A stretch of 64,000 nt of DNA from Thiomicrorhabdus sp. Milos-T2 (GCF_000702325.1 NZ_KL370891.1:1386917-1450916); one strand, 5' to 3'; shown: positions 8,419 to 17,118, counted from the stretch's first letter. Notes: generated by a model from the sequence alone, not told the origin. Numbers and translations are program-made.

Positions 8419-9045
8419 AATTTTATCAATTGATGAATTGATATCGCTATCGACACTATCGACAATTTTTTTCGAGGATGAAGAATACTCTTCTTTGATA
8501 CCTTGAACTAACTGCCCAGGATTTAAACCTGAGTGTAAGAGGACACCCACAAATCCTGAAGTAATATATACAAATCCAGCAAAATCCATTACTAGACTGC
8601 TTTCAATCGCCGAGTAGATACCTGAAGCTAAAGCAAAAGCCCAGCTAAATCCTGCAATTTCTTTAATACCAAGCCAAGACAAAACTACCGATATTCCCAG
8701 CAAAGAATAGATAATACTACTATGTTCTTTTCCACCAACAGCTAATTGAACAAAAGAAGAAAATACCAATAGAATAAGTATCAATGAAAAAATAGTGAAA
8801 AATGATTTATTCCATTTTAGGATTCCTCTGATATAAAGAGGCGTCACTAAAAGCATTGCAACAATTGTTGATATCAACCCTGGTCTGAAAGACCTTTCAG
8901 CATCTGGCCACCAATCGAAATGTTGAGTGTATTGTATAAAAGACATCGATGCTGATAATAATAGAAAAAGCAGCGATAGAATTCGTAAGGTTTCACTATC
9001 TAGTTCATTATCATCAGCAATAGCCTGTTTTAATTTTTTAAACAT
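8413..9045 (-). CDS. Six-helix membrane protein, unknown (cassette-like)
   Basis: The 210-residue product has a charged N-terminus (MFKKLKQAIADDNELDSET) and about six hydrophobic segments, then a polar serine/aspartate-rich tail. I recognise no family. ATG 9045 is preferred to TTG 9072 because GGAG precedes it. The stop codon lies inside an attC-like site, and GGCGTTAGGATG occurs upstream of the start (minus strand, about 9087-9098). Together these give the layout of an integron gene cassette. The block is also bounded by a 15-bp inverted repeat (8251-8265 and 9261-9275). Confidence 0.6.
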   Translation of the reverse strand: MFKKLKQAIADDNELDSETLRILSLLFLLLSASMSFIQYTQHFDWWPDAERSFRPGLISTIVAMLLVTPLYIRGILKWNKSFFTIFSLILILLVFSSFVQLAVGGKEHSSIIYSLLGISVVLSWLGIKEIAGFSWAFALASGIYSAIESSLVMDFAGFVYITSGFVGVLLHSGLNPGQLVQGIKEEYSSSSKKIVDSVDSDINSSIDKIT

Positions 9046-9279
9046 TTGTATCAATACTCTCCATTTATTCAAATTTATAATTAGTCATCCTAACGCCGCA
9101 TTCACTTGCGGAGTATACTGGTGTAACTTGTGCGTATTTTTTTTGCAAAAACCGTGACGACATATGTATCCAAGTAAAATAACTCAATATAACATTAGTT
9201 CGTTTAAATCTACCACAAACTCTTTTACTAAAAAATAAGAGGGGCATATTTAAAAAAAGAGGACACTACCCTTTTCCAG

Positions 9280-9552
9280 TTAAACCAACCTAAAATTAAG
9301 CCCCAAAGCATTCACGACTTTATAAACCGTTTCAAAACGGGGGTGTTTACCTGCGCCAAACGATTTATATAAGCTTTGATAACCTAAGCCCGTCTTTTGG
9401 GATAGTTCTTTCATTCCCTTGGAACGGCTGACCACTCCTAATGCATCAATAAAGAATTCAGCATCATTTTCATCTAGAGCCGCTTGTAAATAGGCCTTTA
9501 CATCTTCTGCTGTTTCCAAGTATTCAGATGCACTAAATTCACTTGTTTTCAT
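9280..9552 (-). CDS. HigA-type antitoxin (COG3636-like)
   Basis: The 90-residue product contains a Cro/C1-type helix-turn-helix: MKELSQKTGLGYQSLYKSFGAGKHPRF (about 47-75), preceded by DVKAYLQAALDENDAEFFIDALGVVSRSKG, typical of the addiction-module antidote family. It should neutralise the toxin encoded upstream and repress the shared promoter. Its start overlaps the toxin end by 14 bp, indicating translational coupling. The toxin-first order is that of HigBA. It lies next to the cassette-like gene, a setting where such modules are common. Confidence 0.85.
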   Translation of the reverse strand: MKTSEFSASEYLETAEDVKAYLQAALDENDAEFFIDALGVVSRSKGMKELSQKTGLGYQSLYKSFGAGKHPRFETVYKVVNALGLNFRLV

Positions 9553-9844
9553 TTATCCACCCTTTTACTTTCTCAATATCTTTTGTTTGAGATGCTTTAG
9601 TACCAGTCAAATAAAGCAAAACTAACTCATTACCTTGCTGTTGATAATAAACACGCCAACCTTTGCCAACATCAATTCGTAATTCATAAAGGTTAGCTTC
9701 AATATTTTTAAAGTCACCACGGTTACCTAACTCAAGTCTTCTTAGTCTAGTTAAGATTCTCGCTTTAGCCTGTTTATCTTTAATTTGGTTTAGGCTTTCA
9801 TCAAACGGACATACATCACCCAACCAAAACTTCTGTATTTGCAT
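9539..9844 (-). CDS. RelE/ParE-superfamily toxin (HigB-type, COG3657-like)
   Basis: The 101-residue product has the family pattern: FDESLNQIKDKQAKARILTRLRRLELGNRGDFKNIEANLYELRID, GKGWRVYYQQQGNELVLLYLTGTKASQTKDIEKVKGW. Members of this superfamily usually cleave ribosome-bound mRNA; the basic residues and the conserved GWRVYY strand are present. It is first in a two-gene operon with its antitoxin. The 9845-10095 gap that follows contains the lpd terminator and a hairpin, not a gene. Confidence 0.85.
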   Translation of the reverse strand: MQIQKFWLGDVCPFDESLNQIKDKQAKARILTRLRRLELGNRGDFKNIEANLYELRIDVGKGWRVYYQQQGNELVLLYLTGTKASQTKDIEKVKGWINENK

Positions 9845-9951
9845 TTGTCATTTTATCCAATTAGATAATAAAAAGTAAAGAAAATAAAAACTTTGCTTTC
9901 TTTAAAGGCTTTATTTTACGCAAAATTAAGCATTAAACATCATGTAAGTAT

Positions 9952-9975
9952 AAAAAAACCTGCAAAAGCAGGTTT
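9952..9975 (-). terminator. Intrinsic terminator of the PDH operon
   Basis: On the minus strand AAACCTGC, a TTTT loop and GCAGGTTT are followed by a T run. It is about 120 nt beyond the lpd stop codon, so the transcript has a long 3' UTR. Confidence 0.7.
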
Positions 9976-10020
9976 CTTAAAAGCGCTAAGTTGTGAGATA
10001 AAACTTGTCAGTTCAAGGCT

Positions 10021-10059
10021 TGAAAATGTTGAGCATGCTGTCGCATGTGATCATTTTCA
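10021..10059 (-). other. Conserved-looking two-part hairpin in the lpd 3' UTR
   Basis: TGAAAATG (10021-10028) pairs with CATTTTCA (10052-10059), and inside it CATGC (10034-10038) pairs with GCATG (10043-10047) around a TGTC loop. A short internal loop separates the two stems. Placement between the lpd stop codon and its terminator suggests a structured 3' UTR; the function is unknown. Confidence 0.4.
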
Positions 10060-10095
10060 TAACGCAGAAATGGCACGTTTTAGCCGCAACCCTAT

Positions 10096-11883
10096 TTACT
10101 TTTTACGCTTGGGTGGCATTAGATCTGTAATCGTCCCCTCCGCCATCTCAGCCGCAAAACATAGCGTCTCAGACAAAGTAGGATGTGGATGAATGGTTAA
10201 TCCAATATCTTGCATATCTGCCCCCATCTCAATCGCTAGCATGGCTTCTGCTATCAGCTCACCCGCATTTGGCCCGACCATTCCACACCCTAGTAAACGG
10301 TGTGTTTTGGCACAGAACATGGCTTTGGTGAGCCCTTCATCACGACCAATACTTAAGCTACGACCCGACGCTGCCCAAGGGAATGCACCTTTTTCGTATT
10401 CAATGCCTTCAGCTTTGAGTTCGTCTTCGGTTTTACCCGCCCAAGCGACTTCTGGATCGGTATAGGCGACTGAAGGAATAGACATTGGGGTAAAGGCACT
10501 TGGCATTCCGCTAATCACTTCTGCGGCGACCTTACCTTCGTGTACCGCTTTGTGGGCTAACATAGGTTGACCCACCAGGTCACCGATGGCATAGATGTTA
10601 TCTACATTGGTTTCTTGGCGTTCATTAACGTCAATAAAGCCCCAATCGTTGACGGCAACACCGGCTTTTTCAGCATCAATCAGTTTACCGTTAGCGGCAC
10701 GCCCTACTGCGACTAACACGCGGTCGAACATGTCCGTTTCAGGGCAATTTTTACCTTCAAAGGTGACTAATAAACCTTCTTCTTTGGCTTCTACATTGGT
10801 GACTTTTGATTTTAAGAAAATGTTTTCATATTTTTTCTTAATGCTTTTAAGCAGTGGTTTAGAGATGTCTTTGTCTGCACCAGGGATAATGGTATCGCCT
10901 AGTTCTACCACCGTGATTTTTGACCCTAAAGAATCATAAACCTGTGCCATTTCTAAACCGATGATCCCCCCACCGATAACCAATAGACGTTCTGGGATTT
11001 CTTCTAGGGCTAATGCCCCAGTTGAGTCCATCACACGTGGGTCATCATGTGGGATAAAGGGTAATTTAATAACACGTGAACCAGCGGCGATAATCGCTTT
11101 TTCAAAAGCAATGGTCTTAATAGAACCATCTTCGGCTTCTACTGAAACGGTATTGGCCGAAGTGAATTTACCGTAACCCGTCACCACTTCTACTTTACGA
11201 GCTTTTGCCAGGCCTGATAAACCACCTGTTAACTGATTGATAACGCCGTCTTTGAATTCACGGATTTTATCAATATCAATTTGGGGTTCAGCAAAGGTAA
11301 TACCGTGCGCACTCATCTCTTTGGTTTCATTTAATACCACTGACATGTGTAATAAGGCTTTAGAAGGAATACAACCTACGTTTAGACATACCCCTCCAAT
11401 ATTGCTGTAACGTTCAACCATCACCACTTTTTTACCCAGGTCAGCCGCACGGAAAGCGGCAGTGTAACCACCAGGCCCTGACCCTAGCACCAAGACTTCA
11501 CATTGCATATCTGCTGGCGGTAAATCCGATGCAGAAACGGCTTGAGGCGCAGCGGTTTCAGCTGTGTTTTCATTAGCAACTGGCGTTTCTGACTCCCCTG
11601 GCTTTATGCTTTCTTCTACGTTGGCGGCAACTGTATCATTGTCGGCAATTTCCATTGTGCCGATAATAGAGCCCTCTTTTACCTTATCGCCGACTGCGGC
11701 AGAAAAAGAAACCACTTTTCCGGCAAAGGGCGCTGGGATTTCCATCGTCGCTTTATCAGATTCTAAGGTGACTAAAGAGTCATCTTGGGCAACTTCTTCG
11801 CCTGCAGAAACCAATACTTCAATAATATCAACCTCGGCAAAATCACCGATGTCTGGAACGACGATGTCTATAATTTTACTCAT
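10096..11883 (-). CDS. lpdA: Dihydrolipoyl dehydrogenase (E3) with N-terminal lipoyl domain
   Basis: The 595-residue FAD enzyme reoxidises dihydrolipoamide of the pyruvate dehydrogenase complex using NAD+. Residues 1-80 form a lipoyl domain with SDKATME (Lys44 is the attachment site). A Pro/Ala/Thr-rich linker leads to the FAD site LGSGPGGYTAAFRAADLG (about 133-150), the redox disulfide CLNVGC (Cys166, Cys171), the NAD-binding GGGIIGLEMAQVYDSLG and the active-site base region HPHPTLSE. E3 proteins carrying their own lipoyl domain are known in several proteobacteria. It is the last gene of aceE-aceF-lpdA, 12 bp after aceF. It contains a degenerate copy of the palindrome at 11208. Confidence 0.97.
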   Translation of the reverse strand: MSKIIDIVVPDIGDFAEVDIIEVLVSAGEEVAQDDSLVTLESDKATMEIPAPFAGKVVSFSAAVGDKVKEGSIIGTMEIADNDTVAANVEESIKPGESETPVANENTAETAAPQAVSASDLPPADMQCEVLVLGSGPGGYTAAFRAADLGKKVVMVERYSNIGGVCLNVGCIPSKALLHMSVVLNETKEMSAHGITFAEPQIDIDKIREFKDGVINQLTGGLSGLAKARKVEVVTGYGKFTSANTVSVEAEDGSIKTIAFEKAIIAAGSRVIKLPFIPHDDPRVMDSTGALALEEIPERLLVIGGGIIGLEMAQVYDSLGSKITVVELGDTIIPGADKDISKPLLKSIKKKYENIFLKSKVTNVEAKEEGLLVTFEGKNCPETDMFDRVLVAVGRAANGKLIDAEKAGVAVNDWGFIDVNERQETNVDNIYAIGDLVGQPMLAHKAVHEGKVAAEVISGMPSAFTPMSIPSVAYTDPEVAWAGKTEDELKAEGIEYEKGAFPWAASGRSLSIGRDEGLTKAMFCAKTHRLLGCGMVGPNAGELIAEAMLAIEMGADMQDIGLTIHPHPTLSETLCFAAEMAEGTITDLMPPKRKK

Positions 11884-11895
11884 CTTGAGCTCCTA

Positions 11896-13248
11896 TTAAA
11901 GAATTAGCTGACGTAAGTCAGTTAAGTATTTGCCAACAGTGGTGGTGAAACGCACCCCTTCTGCACCATCAATAGCACGGTGATCATAAGAAACACTGAA
12001 AGGCATGATTAGGCGTGGCATAAATTCTGAACCATTCCAAACTGGCTGCATTTTAGCTTTAGATAAACCCATAATCGCCACTTCTGGCGCATTTACAATG
12101 GGTGTAAATTGTGTACCCCCAATGCCGCCTAAGCTAGAGATGGTGAAAGTACCACCCGCCATATCGGCAGGCCCTAACTTACCATCACGTGCTTTAGCAG
12201 AGATTTCCATTAGGTCACGAGAAAGTTCATAAATGCCTTTTTGATCAACGTCTTTAACCACTGGAACCATTAAGCCATTAGGCGTATCGACCGCAATTCC
12301 AATGTTGTAATACTGTTTTTTGATAATAGATTGACCATCAACAGACAATGAAGCATTAAAGCTTGGGAAGTCTTGTAATGCTTTAACCACTGCTTTCATT
12401 ACGAAAACAAGTGGTGTTAATTTAATGCCCTGCTTCTCAGCAGAGGCTTTTTGATCTTTACGGAATTGATCCATCTCAGTGATGTCAGATTCATCAAACT
12501 GTGTCACGTGCGGGACGTTTAACCAGCTTGCATGTAAGAATTTACCAGAGATTTTTTTAATGCGACCTAATTCTTCAGTCGTGGTTTCACCAAACTTGCT
12601 GAAATCGACTTCTGGAATAGGAGGAATACCTGACCCACTCATGGCTGCTTGACCTGGTGCGGCAGTCGCACCACTCATGACGGCTTTAATGGCGGCTTCA
12701 ACATCAGTTTGTACAATTCTGCCTTTAGGACCAGATCCGTTAACATTTCCTAAATCGACCCCTAACTTACGAGCAAAGGCGCGTACCGATGGAGAAGCGT
12801 GAGATTTTGCGCTCATCGTTTGAGCGTTAACAGGTTTATTGGCTGCCGCAGCGACAACCGGAGAGTTTTCAACCGTTGCGTGTGTTGCCGGCGCTGGCTT
12901 GGATGTTTCAGCTTTAGGAGCTTGTGGCGCTTCTGCCGCTTGTACTGCAGGGGCTGGTTGTGATTTTTCTGCTACAGGTTTTTCTGCAGGTGCTGAAGCA
13001 GCGGCACTGTCTTCTACTTCAATATCAAAAACGTGATCGCCTTCTGAGACACTACCACCCATTTCAACTGCGATACTTTTAACCGTACCGGCAACAGGAG
13101 AGGGAATTTCCATGGTTGCTTTGTCAGATTCTAGCGTTAATAAAGAGTCGTCTACTGCAACGGTATCGCCTACAGAGACTAAGATTTCAATGATTTCAAC
13201 GGCATCAAAATCACCAATATCAGGAATAGTTACTTGCTGTATTGCCAT
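11896..13248 (-). CDS. aceF: Dihydrolipoamide acetyltransferase (PDH E2)
   Basis: The 450-residue E2 subunit transfers the acetyl group from lipoamide to CoA. A single lipoyl domain (1-75, Lys43 in SDKATME) is followed by a long Ala/Pro linker, the peripheral subunit-binding domain (SPSVRAFARKLGVDLGNV, about 150-185) and the catalytic domain ending in SYDHRAIDGAEG with His423 and Asp427. Enteric E2 has three lipoyl domains; here there is one, with a second carried by E3. The gene follows aceE after a 129-bp gap that contains a strong hairpin. Confidence 0.97.
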   Translation of the reverse strand: MAIQQVTIPDIGDFDAVEIIEILVSVGDTVAVDDSLLTLESDKATMEIPSPVAGTVKSIAVEMGGSVSEGDHVFDIEVEDSAAASAPAEKPVAEKSQPAPAVQAAEAPQAPKAETSKPAPATHATVENSPVVAAAANKPVNAQTMSAKSHASPSVRAFARKLGVDLGNVNGSGPKGRIVQTDVEAAIKAVMSGATAAPGQAAMSGSGIPPIPEVDFSKFGETTTEELGRIKKISGKFLHASWLNVPHVTQFDESDITEMDQFRKDQKASAEKQGIKLTPLVFVMKAVVKALQDFPSFNASLSVDGQSIIKKQYYNIGIAVDTPNGLMVPVVKDVDQKGIYELSRDLMEISAKARDGKLGPADMAGGTFTISSLGGIGGTQFTPIVNAPEVAIMGLSKAKMQPVWNGSEFMPRLIMPFSVSYDHRAIDGAEGVRFTTTVGKYLTDLRQLIL

Positions 13249-13345
13249 TTCAAAGTTTCCTTTGTATAGAGGGATTAACCTCTCGAATTCTGTGTAGTGG
13301 GTATTTTTAATATTCTTATTTAATATTCTTAATACCCAAATGAAA

Positions 13346-13371
13346 AAGTCGCTCGTTTTTACGAGCGACTT
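13346..13371 (-). terminator. Strong hairpin between aceE and aceF
   Basis: AAGTCGCTCGT and ACGAGCGACTT form a perfect 11-bp stem with a four-base loop, followed on the minus strand by five T residues. It could stop part of the transcription after aceE or protect the aceE mRNA 3' end, adjusting E1 to E2/E3 ratios. Confidence 0.65.
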
Positions 13372-13377
13372 ACAACA

Positions 13378-16038
13378 TTAAGCGTGGACTGGATAGGTTT
13401 TTTCGCTATCAATACCATATTTTTCAATGGCTTGTTTAACGACCTCTGCCTTAATCGTCCCCGCATCGGCTAAAGCTTTTAGAGCTTCAACCACAACATA
13501 TTCGCTGTTTACTTCAAAGAATTTACGTAGCTGTTCACGTGTATCTGAACGACCAAATCCGTCAGTCCCTAATACATAGTATTCACCGGGAACATATTGA
13601 CGAATACGCTCTGGATAATCACGAATATAATCCGTAGCCACAATAAATGGCCCTTCAGAACCTTGTAGCTTCTCAGTGGCAAATGGAACTTTAGGTGTTG
13701 AAGTTGGGTGCATTGTGTTCCAACGAGTTGCTTCAATCCCTTCACGACGCAACAAGTTGAAACTTGGTACACCCCAAATATCAGCCGCTACATTCCACTC
13801 ATTTTCAAGCATTTCAGCGGCTTGAATGACTTCACGGAAAATCGTACCGGAACCCATTAACTGAACACGATTTTTGTGTTTAGCCGTTGAATCTTTAAAT
13901 TTGTATAGACCTTTTAAGATGTCTTCTTCAGACCCTTTAGGCATCGCTGGGTGAGTATAGTTTTCATTCATCGCAGTGATGTAGTAGAAAACGTCCTCTT
14001 TTTGATTAAACATACGTTTAATCCCGTCACGAATAATGACCGCCATTTCAAAGGCAAATGTTGGGTCATAACTCATACAGTTAGGAATATGATCATACTG
14101 AATGATATTGTGGCCATCTTGGTGCTGAAGACCTTCACCTTCTAGCGTGGTACGACCTGCTGTCCCACCTATTAAGAAACCACGAGCATGTGAATCACCC
14201 GCTGCCCAAGCCAAATCACCAATACGTTGGAAACCAAACATTGAGTAGTAAATATAGAAGGGAACCATGCTGACACCATAGTTTGCATAAGCGGTAGAAG
14301 CGGCAATCCAGTTAGCCATTGAACCTGCTTCGTTAATTCCCTCTTCAAATACCTGACCATTTGATGATTCTTTGTACCACATCAACTGATCGTTATCCAT
14401 TGGCTCATATAACTGACCCGCTGGATCGTAGATTCCGACTTGACGGAATAGACCTTCCATACCAAACGTACGCGCTTCATCAGGAATGATTGGCACAACA
14501 CGTGGCCCAATGGTTTTATCTCGCAACAGAATTGAAACTAAACGCACAAATGCCATTGTCGTCGACATTTCACGGTCACCCGTGCCGTCTGTTAGCATTT
14601 TAAAGGCCTCTAAATCTGGAACAGGTAAAGGTTCTGCTTCGTCATGACGAGCAGGTAAAGACCCTCCCAAAGCTTCACGACGTTCACGCATGTACTTCAT
14701 AACGTCTGAGTCTTCATCAGGCACATAAAAAGGAACCTGTTTTGCTAAATCTTCATCAGAGAACGGAATGGCAAAACGATCACGGAAGTATTTATAACCT
14801 TCGTAGTCTAGTTTTTTCTGTTGGTGAGCCGTGTTGGCAGATTCACCATAAGGCCCCATTCCATATCCCTTAACAGTTTTCGCTAGGATGACACTTGGCT
14901 GACCTTTGGTTTCTTCTGCACGTTTATAGGCGTTATAGATTTTACGAGGAGAGTGTCCACCACGAGAAAGCTTAAAGATTTGATCATCTGTCATATCCGC
15001 CACTAATGCAGCTGTTTCTGGGTATTTACCAAAGAAATGTTCACGAACGAAAGCACCATCTTTGGCTTTATAGGCCTGGTATTCACCATCAACCACTTCA
15101 CCCATACGCTCAATTAATTTACCTGAGGTATCTTTTTGCAGTAAACGATCCCAACCAGACCCCCAAATAACCTTAGTCACCGCCCAACCTGCACCACGGA
15201 ATACACCTTCAAGTTCCTGAATAATGCTGTCATTACCACGAACAGGGCCATCTAAACGTTGTAAGTTACAGTTAATCACAAACACTAGGTTGTCTAGTTG
15301 TTCACGCTTAGCCAGTTGTAACGCGCCACGTGATTCTGGCTCATCCATTTCACCATCACCGAGGAATGCCCAAACCTTACGGCCGTCAACTTTCGCTAAA
15401 CCACGAGAGGCCATATATTTCATAAAACGAGCTTGGTAAATGGCCATCAATGGCCCTAAGCCCATTGAAACTGTTGGGAACTGCCAGTAATCACTCATTA
15501 ACCATGGGTGTGGATAGGAAGAAAGACCGTTACCGTCGACTTCTTGACGATAATTTCTTAACTGTTCTTCTGTTAAACGGCCTTCCATAAATGAACGAGA
15601 GTACATCCCTGGTGCGGTGTGCCCTTGGAAGAAAACCATATCCGCACCTTGTTCGTGCTTAGGGCCTTTAAAGAAGTGGTTCATTCCAACTTCATATAAA
15701 GTACAGCTAGAGGCGTAAGAGGCAATATGTCCCCCTACGCTGGTATTTTTATTTGCACCCGAAACCATTGCCATTGCGTTCCATCGCAATATGGCACGAA
15801 TCTTTTGTTCTATAGAAGTATTACCAGGATAATGTGCCTGCTCTTCTTCTGCAATGGTGTTGCAGTAAGGGGTATTCGCAGAATAAGGAATGTCTATGCC
15901 GTGAACTCGGGCTTTTTCAATTAAAGTCGCGATGACATGCTGTGCTTTATCAGACCCTTCAAAAGAGACTATCGCTTCTAATGCATCTAGCCATTCTTGA
16001 GTTTCTTGTGGATCTTGATCGACGAAATTCTCGCTCAT
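13378..16038 (-). CDS. aceE: Pyruvate dehydrogenase E1, homodimeric type
   Basis: The 886-residue thiamine-diphosphate enzyme decarboxylates pyruvate and acetylates lipoyl-E2. Visible family features are GGHIASYASSCTLYEVGMNHF near the N-terminus, the ThDP motif GDGEMDEPES with the following NLQRLDGPVRGN, VKGYGMG, and the C-terminal LGTDGFGRSDTREQLRKFFEV. The length matches the family (about 890). It is the first gene of the operon. A perfect 11-bp inverted repeat lies about 255 bp upstream. It turns pyruvate, supplied in part by the pyruvate-kinase-like enzyme, into acetyl-CoA. Confidence 0.97.
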   Translation of the reverse strand: MSENFVDQDPQETQEWLDALEAIVSFEGSDKAQHVIATLIEKARVHGIDIPYSANTPYCNTIAEEEQAHYPGNTSIEQKIRAILRWNAMAMVSGANKNTSVGGHIASYASSCTLYEVGMNHFFKGPKHEQGADMVFFQGHTAPGMYSRSFMEGRLTEEQLRNYRQEVDGNGLSSYPHPWLMSDYWQFPTVSMGLGPLMAIYQARFMKYMASRGLAKVDGRKVWAFLGDGEMDEPESRGALQLAKREQLDNLVFVINCNLQRLDGPVRGNDSIIQELEGVFRGAGWAVTKVIWGSGWDRLLQKDTSGKLIERMGEVVDGEYQAYKAKDGAFVREHFFGKYPETAALVADMTDDQIFKLSRGGHSPRKIYNAYKRAEETKGQPSVILAKTVKGYGMGPYGESANTAHQQKKLDYEGYKYFRDRFAIPFSDEDLAKQVPFYVPDEDSDVMKYMRERREALGGSLPARHDEAEPLPVPDLEAFKMLTDGTGDREMSTTMAFVRLVSILLRDKTIGPRVVPIIPDEARTFGMEGLFRQVGIYDPAGQLYEPMDNDQLMWYKESSNGQVFEEGINEAGSMANWIAASTAYANYGVSMVPFYIYYSMFGFQRIGDLAWAAGDSHARGFLIGGTAGRTTLEGEGLQHQDGHNIIQYDHIPNCMSYDPTFAFEMAVIIRDGIKRMFNQKEDVFYYITAMNENYTHPAMPKGSEEDILKGLYKFKDSTAKHKNRVQLMGSGTIFREVIQAAEMLENEWNVAADIWGVPSFNLLRREGIEATRWNTMHPTSTPKVPFATEKLQGSEGPFIVATDYIRDYPERIRQYVPGEYYVLGTDGFGRSDTREQLRKFFEVNSEYVVVEALKALADAGTIKAEVVKQAIEKYGIDSEKTYPVHA

Positions 16039-16277
16039 ATTATGGTGTCCTCATGGGTTGGATCATTTATCTTTAGGTGCTGGGTAAGCCTAAAGGGTTC
16101 GGCATAAGATAGGTCTTATCTATACCGCCAACATTTGTTTACTTTGGGTTCCAGCTACTTAGTATTTCCAAAGCATTCTCTTTTTAACTATCGCGCATGA
16201 ACGAGCGCAACTTAGACTCAAAAAGAGACAATAAAATCCTGTGAATAATAACATTTTTTAAGCAAAAAAACATTTCT

Positions 16278-16289
16278 ACCAGGCCTGGT
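16278..16289. repeat. ACCAGGCCTGGT palindrome (exact)
   Basis: An exact copy, extended to the 14-mer TACCAGGCCTGGTA, in the 450-bp gap between rppH and aceE, 240 bp upstream of aceE. Confidence 0.9.
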
Positions 16290-16292
16290 AAA

Positions 16293-16332
16293 AGCTTTCA
16301 ATGCAAAAACTAAAGATAAGCCATTGAAAGCT
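16293..16332. promoter_or_regulatory. 11-bp inverted repeat upstream of aceE
   Basis: AGCTTTCAATG (16293-16303) and CATTGAAAGCT (16322-16332) are perfect inverse complements separated by 18 bp. It lies in the gap that must hold the aceE promoter and could be an operator or an RNA hairpin. It does not match a PdhR site that I know. Confidence 0.35.
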
Positions 16333-16424
16333 AATCATTTATATCCATGACTAATTTTTACAACCACAGAAAAAAACAAACTTTTAACCGCTATCAACTG
16401 GCTTAAATTATTTATTTTAAACAT

Positions 16425-16455
16425 AAAAAAACCCATTTTGTTATAAATGGGTTTT
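16425..16455 (-). terminator. Intrinsic terminator of rppH
   Basis: AAACCCATTT and AAATGGGTTT form the stem, and the minus-strand transcript ends in a seven-base T run. Its near edge is 35 bp beyond the rppH stop codon. The remaining 16039-16424 gap shows only the palindrome and the inverted repeat listed here. Confidence 0.8.
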
Positions 16456-16489
16456 AATAAAGTTTAATGACTTTTAAATAGCGTCTAAA

Positions 16490-16981
16490 TCAATTTCGAG
16501 CCAACCAAAAGGTTTGTATTGAGTCTTCCAACTCGGTTAAAGCTTGATGATAAACCGCTTGCTTAAAGTTCACCACCTCTTGAACAGGTCGCCAGTAGTC
16601 AACCCAATCCCAATCTTCAAATTCAGGGGTATCGTGTAGGTTAAGATTAATGTTAGACACATCACCCTCTAAGCCCAACATAAACCAAATTTGTTTTTGA
16701 CCAATACATATTGGCTGACTGTAATGACGAATTAGATGTTTGGGCAAATCGTAAGTAATCCAATCTTGAGTACGACCTAATACACGCACGTCGGAAGGCT
16801 CTAACCCCACCTCTTCTTTTAACTCTCTAAACACCGCTTGTTGCGGAGTTTCATTATCGCGAATACCACCCTGAGGAAACTGCCAAGCATCTTGTTGAAT
16901 GCGTTTACCCCAAAATAATTTACCCTCTTTATTTACGATAATGATACCGACATTAGGCCGATAACCATCTGAATCTATCAT
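16490..16981 (-). CDS. rppH: RNA pyrophosphohydrolase (Nudix)
   Basis: The 163-residue protein begins MIDSDGYRPNVGIII, the near-invariant RppH start, and has the Nudix box GGIRDNETPQQAVFRELKEE (about 38-57, with REL.EE catalytic glutamates). It removes pyrophosphate from the 5' end of triphosphorylated mRNA and so starts RNase E decay. ATG 16981 is chosen over TTG 16996 because AAGG lies at correct spacing and the family starts here. It has its own terminator. Confidence 0.95.
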   Translation of the reverse strand: MIDSDGYRPNVGIIIVNKEGKLFWGKRIQQDAWQFPQGGIRDNETPQQAVFRELKEEVGLEPSDVRVLGRTQDWITYDLPKHLIRHYSQPICIGQKQIWFMLGLEGDVSNINLNLHDTPEFEDWDWVDYWRPVQEVVNFKQAVYHQALTELEDSIQTFWLARN

Positions 16982-17118
16982 GTGAACCTTGTACAAATTT
17001 TTTTAATTAGCCTAATAGTGCCTAAAAATTGTGGTTTTTTCAATCAATAAAGGAAGCTTTATTAAAATTTAATTACAATCCCGCCTATTTATTCCCTCTT
17101 TTAATGCATCATTCTTGT

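Larger units (their letters stand above)
8251..9275. repeat. 15-bp inverted repeats bounding the membrane-protein block
   Basis: AAAAGGGTAGCGTCC at 8251-8265 and GGACACTACCCTTTT at 9261-9275 are inverse complements at 14 of 15 positions. They enclose the membrane-protein gene and the attC-like site. No clear target duplication flanks them, and no transposase lies inside. Confidence 0.6.

Noticed and set aside
9065-9247. Minus-strand 60-residue frame upstream of the cassette-like gene
   Set aside because: No ribosome site and no recognisable pattern; it covers the putative recombination boundary.
9893-10192. Plus-strand 99-residue frame over the lpd 3' UTR and lpd end
   Set aside because: It has no ribosome site and runs antisense into a clear E3 gene; the open frame follows from lpd codon use and the hairpin region.
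10193-13297. Plus-strand frames opposite lpd and aceF
   Set aside because: Antisense shadows of Ala/Ser-rich coding sequence without ribosome sites.
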